23,050 nucleotides of DNA, taken from CAZKDV01 sp964551645 (GTDB taxonomy: Bacteria; Bacteroidota; Bacteroidia; Bacteroidales; DTU049). A program made the position numbers and the translations under genes. The notes beneath the pieces are model-generated. The model was given only the letters and a program-made list of their open reading frames with translations, had not been told where the DNA came from and ran no database searches. The stretch is taken from positions 1-23,050 of the forward strand of contig CAZKDV010000029.1 in NCBI GenBank assembly GCA_964551645.1. The letters are read 5' to 3'. Position 1 is the stretch's first letter, and every line of letters starts with the position of its first letter. This document shows positions 21,592 through 23,050 of this stretch, in pieces.

Positions 21592-23050
21592 ATGAAACAA
21601 TTAATTGAATGTGTTCCAAATTTTAGCGAAGGCAGAAATAAAGATATTATTAAACTTATCACTAATGAAATTGAATCAGTGAGTGGTGTCAAATTACTTG
21701 ATGTTGACCCAGGAGAATCAACGAACCGAACCGTAGTAACTTTTGTTGGTACGCCAGATGAAGTTGTTGAGGCTGCTTTCAGAGCTGTTAAAAAGGCTTC
21801 TGAATTAATTGATATGAGATTGCATAAAGGAGCTCACCCAAGATTTGGAGCAACAGATGTGTGTCCTTTGGTCCCTGTTGCCAATATAAGTATGGCAGAA
21901 GTTGTGCAATATGCTAGGAAATTAGCCGAACGAATAGGTAAAGAATTGTCTATTCCTATTTATTGTTATGAAGATGCTGCTTTTGATGAAAAAAGAAGAA
22001 ATCTTGCTTATTGTCGTTCTGGCGAGTATGAAGGTTTGCAAGAAAAATTAAGTCTTCCCGAATGGAAGCCTGATTTTGGTCCAACAGAGTTTAATGCTCG
22101 TAGCGGTGCTACTGCCGTAGGTGCAAGAGACTTTTTGATAGCTATAAATTATAATTTAAATACTACTTCTGTAAGGCGGGCAAATGCAATAGCTTATGAT
22201 GTTAGAGAAAAAGGACGACCACTTAGAGAAAATAATTCTTTGACAGGAAAGATTTTACTTGATGAAAACGGAAATCAAATAATGCAAGTAGGAACGCTTA
22301 AAGCAACAAAAGCAATCGGATGGTATGTTGAAGAATATGGAATAGCACAAGTTTCAATGAATATTACAAACATTTCGATAACTCCGGTGCACATCGCTTT
22401 TGATGAAGTTGTTGCGAAAGCTATTGATAGAGGAATTAGAGTTAGTGGGTCTGAAATTGTAGGCTTGATTCCTAAACGAGTATTAATAGATGCAGGCAAA
22501 TATTATTTGAAAAAACAAAGTCGTTCTGTAGGAGTATCAGAAGAAGACTTAATTAGAGTAGCTGTAAAATCTATGGGATTAGATGATTTGAAACCATTTA
22601 ATCCAAAAGAAAAAGTTATTGAGTATATTCTTGAAGATACAGTTACAAAGAAGTTGGTTGATTTGTCGTGTGTTGAATTTGCAAATGAAACGGCATCTGA
22701 ATCACCCGCACCTGGAGGTGGCTCTGTTGCTGCTTACTTAGGTGCTTTGGGATCATCTTTGGGTACTATGGTTGCTAATTTATCATCACACAAAAGAGGT
22801 TGGGACGATAAATGGGAGTTTTTTTCCGAATGGGCTGAAAAAGGTCAAGTTTTAAAAGATAAATTTTTACACCTTGTTGATGAAGATACACGCTCATTTA
22901 ATTTGATTATGAATGCTTTTAGTCTTCCTAAGAAAACTGAAGAAGAAAAAGCAATACGCAAGCGAGCAATCCAAGACGCAACTTTATATGCAACACAAGT
23001 TCCTTTGAAAACCTTACAAACAACACTTGAAACATTTGATTTATGTCAAG
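21592..23050 (+). CDS. ftcD: Glutamate formimidoyltransferase / formimidoyltetrahydrofolate cyclodeaminase (3' end cut by window)
   Basis: FtcD moves the formimino group of formiminoglutamate to tetrahydrofolate, and its C-terminal domain then releases ammonia to give methenyl-THF. The frame stays open from the ATG at 21592 to the end of the window (486 codons). The transferase part shows ECVPNFSEGR at the N-terminus and HKGAHPRFGATD with His82, the conserved catalytic His of the family. Around residue 355 the cyclodeaminase domain begins, with SESPAPGGGSVAAYLGALG. It is therefore a fused two-domain enzyme, like the mammalian protein, not two separate genes. It follows hutI by 19 nt. The missing part should be the rest of the cyclodeaminase domain. 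Confidence 0.94.
   Translation, partial: MKQLIECVPNFSEGRNKDIIKLITNEIESVSGVKLLDVDPGESTNRTVVTFVGTPDEVVEAAFRAVKKASELIDMRLHKGAHPRFGATDVCPLVPVANISMAEVVQYARKLAERIGKELSIPIYCYEDAAFDEKRRNLAYCRSGEYEGLQEKLSLPEWKPDFGPTEFNARSGATAVGARDFLIAINYNLNTTSVRRANAIAYDVREKGRPLRENNSLTGKILLDENGNQIMQVGTLKATKAIGWYVEEYGIAQVSMNITNISITPVHIAFDEVVAKAIDRGIRVSGSEIVGLIPKRVLIDAGKYYLKKQSRSVGVSEEDLIRVAVKSMGLDDLKPFNPKEKVIEYILEDTVTKKLVDLSCVEFANETASESPAPGGGSVAAYLGALGSSLGTMVANLSSHKRGWDDKWEFFSEWAEKGQVLKDKFLHLVDEDTRSFNLIMNAFSLPKKTEEEKAIRKRAIQDATLYATQVPLKTLQTTLETFDLCQ

Noticed and set aside
22275..22499. Minus-strand open frame of 74 codons
   Set aside because: It is antisense to ftcD, whose frame is open to the window edge and clearly conserved.

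Overview
The window looks like a low-GC Bacteroidota chromosome, probably Bacteroidales-like. The evidence is that five encoded proteins end in the YPNP-type C-terminal sorting domain of the type IX secretion system (T9SS), that one of these resembles the T9SS component PorZ, and that several start regions carry the Bacteroidota promoter box TAnnTTTG. Shine-Dalgarno sequences are mostly absent, and the three complete tRNA genes do not encode CCA. I see no insertion sequence, integrase, CRISPR array or phage gene. Most of the window is ordinary chromosomal coding sequence with some lineage-specific secreted proteins.

Layout from left to right. (1) 137-2275, plus: two tandem, distantly paralogous T9SS cargo proteins of unknown function, each with its own promoter. 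(2) 5447-2334, minus: a porZ-like gene followed by recO, converging on cargo gene 2 at a shared hairpin terminator. (3) 5562-6691: tRNA-Arg(CCG), then rpsU (bS21) on the minus strand with an unusual Shine-Dalgarno sequence, then a stand-alone DEDDh exonuclease. (4) 9458-6724, minus: a polysaccharide deacetylase gene and an asparagine-synthetase-like gene 2 nt apart. The glutaminase half of the second protein has lost its nucleophile and several binding residues. (5) 9854-9613, minus: tRNA-Phe(GAA) and tRNA-Leu(GAG), each with its own terminator. (6) 9927-13961, plus: coaX, an outer-membrane beta-barrel gene, a TPR gene and lptC in a tight row, which is an envelope-biogenesis cluster. (7) 20204-13971, minus: two tandem C10 (streptopain-like) cysteine proteases with two CUB domains each and T9SS signals, then a TonB-dependent receptor gene, likely one operon. 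(8) 20331 to the end, plus: hutI and the start of a bifunctional ftcD gene, which form the lower histidine-degradation pathway and run off the window.

How they fit together. PorZ belongs to the surface complex that processes and anchors T9SS cargo, and the window also encodes four cargo proteins that would need it. Two of these are secreted proteases placed just before an outer-membrane receptor, which suggests but does not prove a digest-and-import unit. LptC, the deacetylase and the AsnB-like protein point to envelope glycan and LPS metabolism. HutI and FtcD convert imidazolonepropionate to formiminoglutamate and pass its one-carbon unit to folate.

The stretches without protein genes hold identifiable elements. 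5448-5758 has tRNA-Arg and a hairpin shared with rpsU. 9459-9926 has two tRNAs, two terminators and promoter boxes. 20205-20330 is a divergent promoter region. No clearly novel defence or mobile system is visible. The best candidates for follow-up are the degenerate AsnB, the C10-CUB protease/receptor operon and the rpsU leader.
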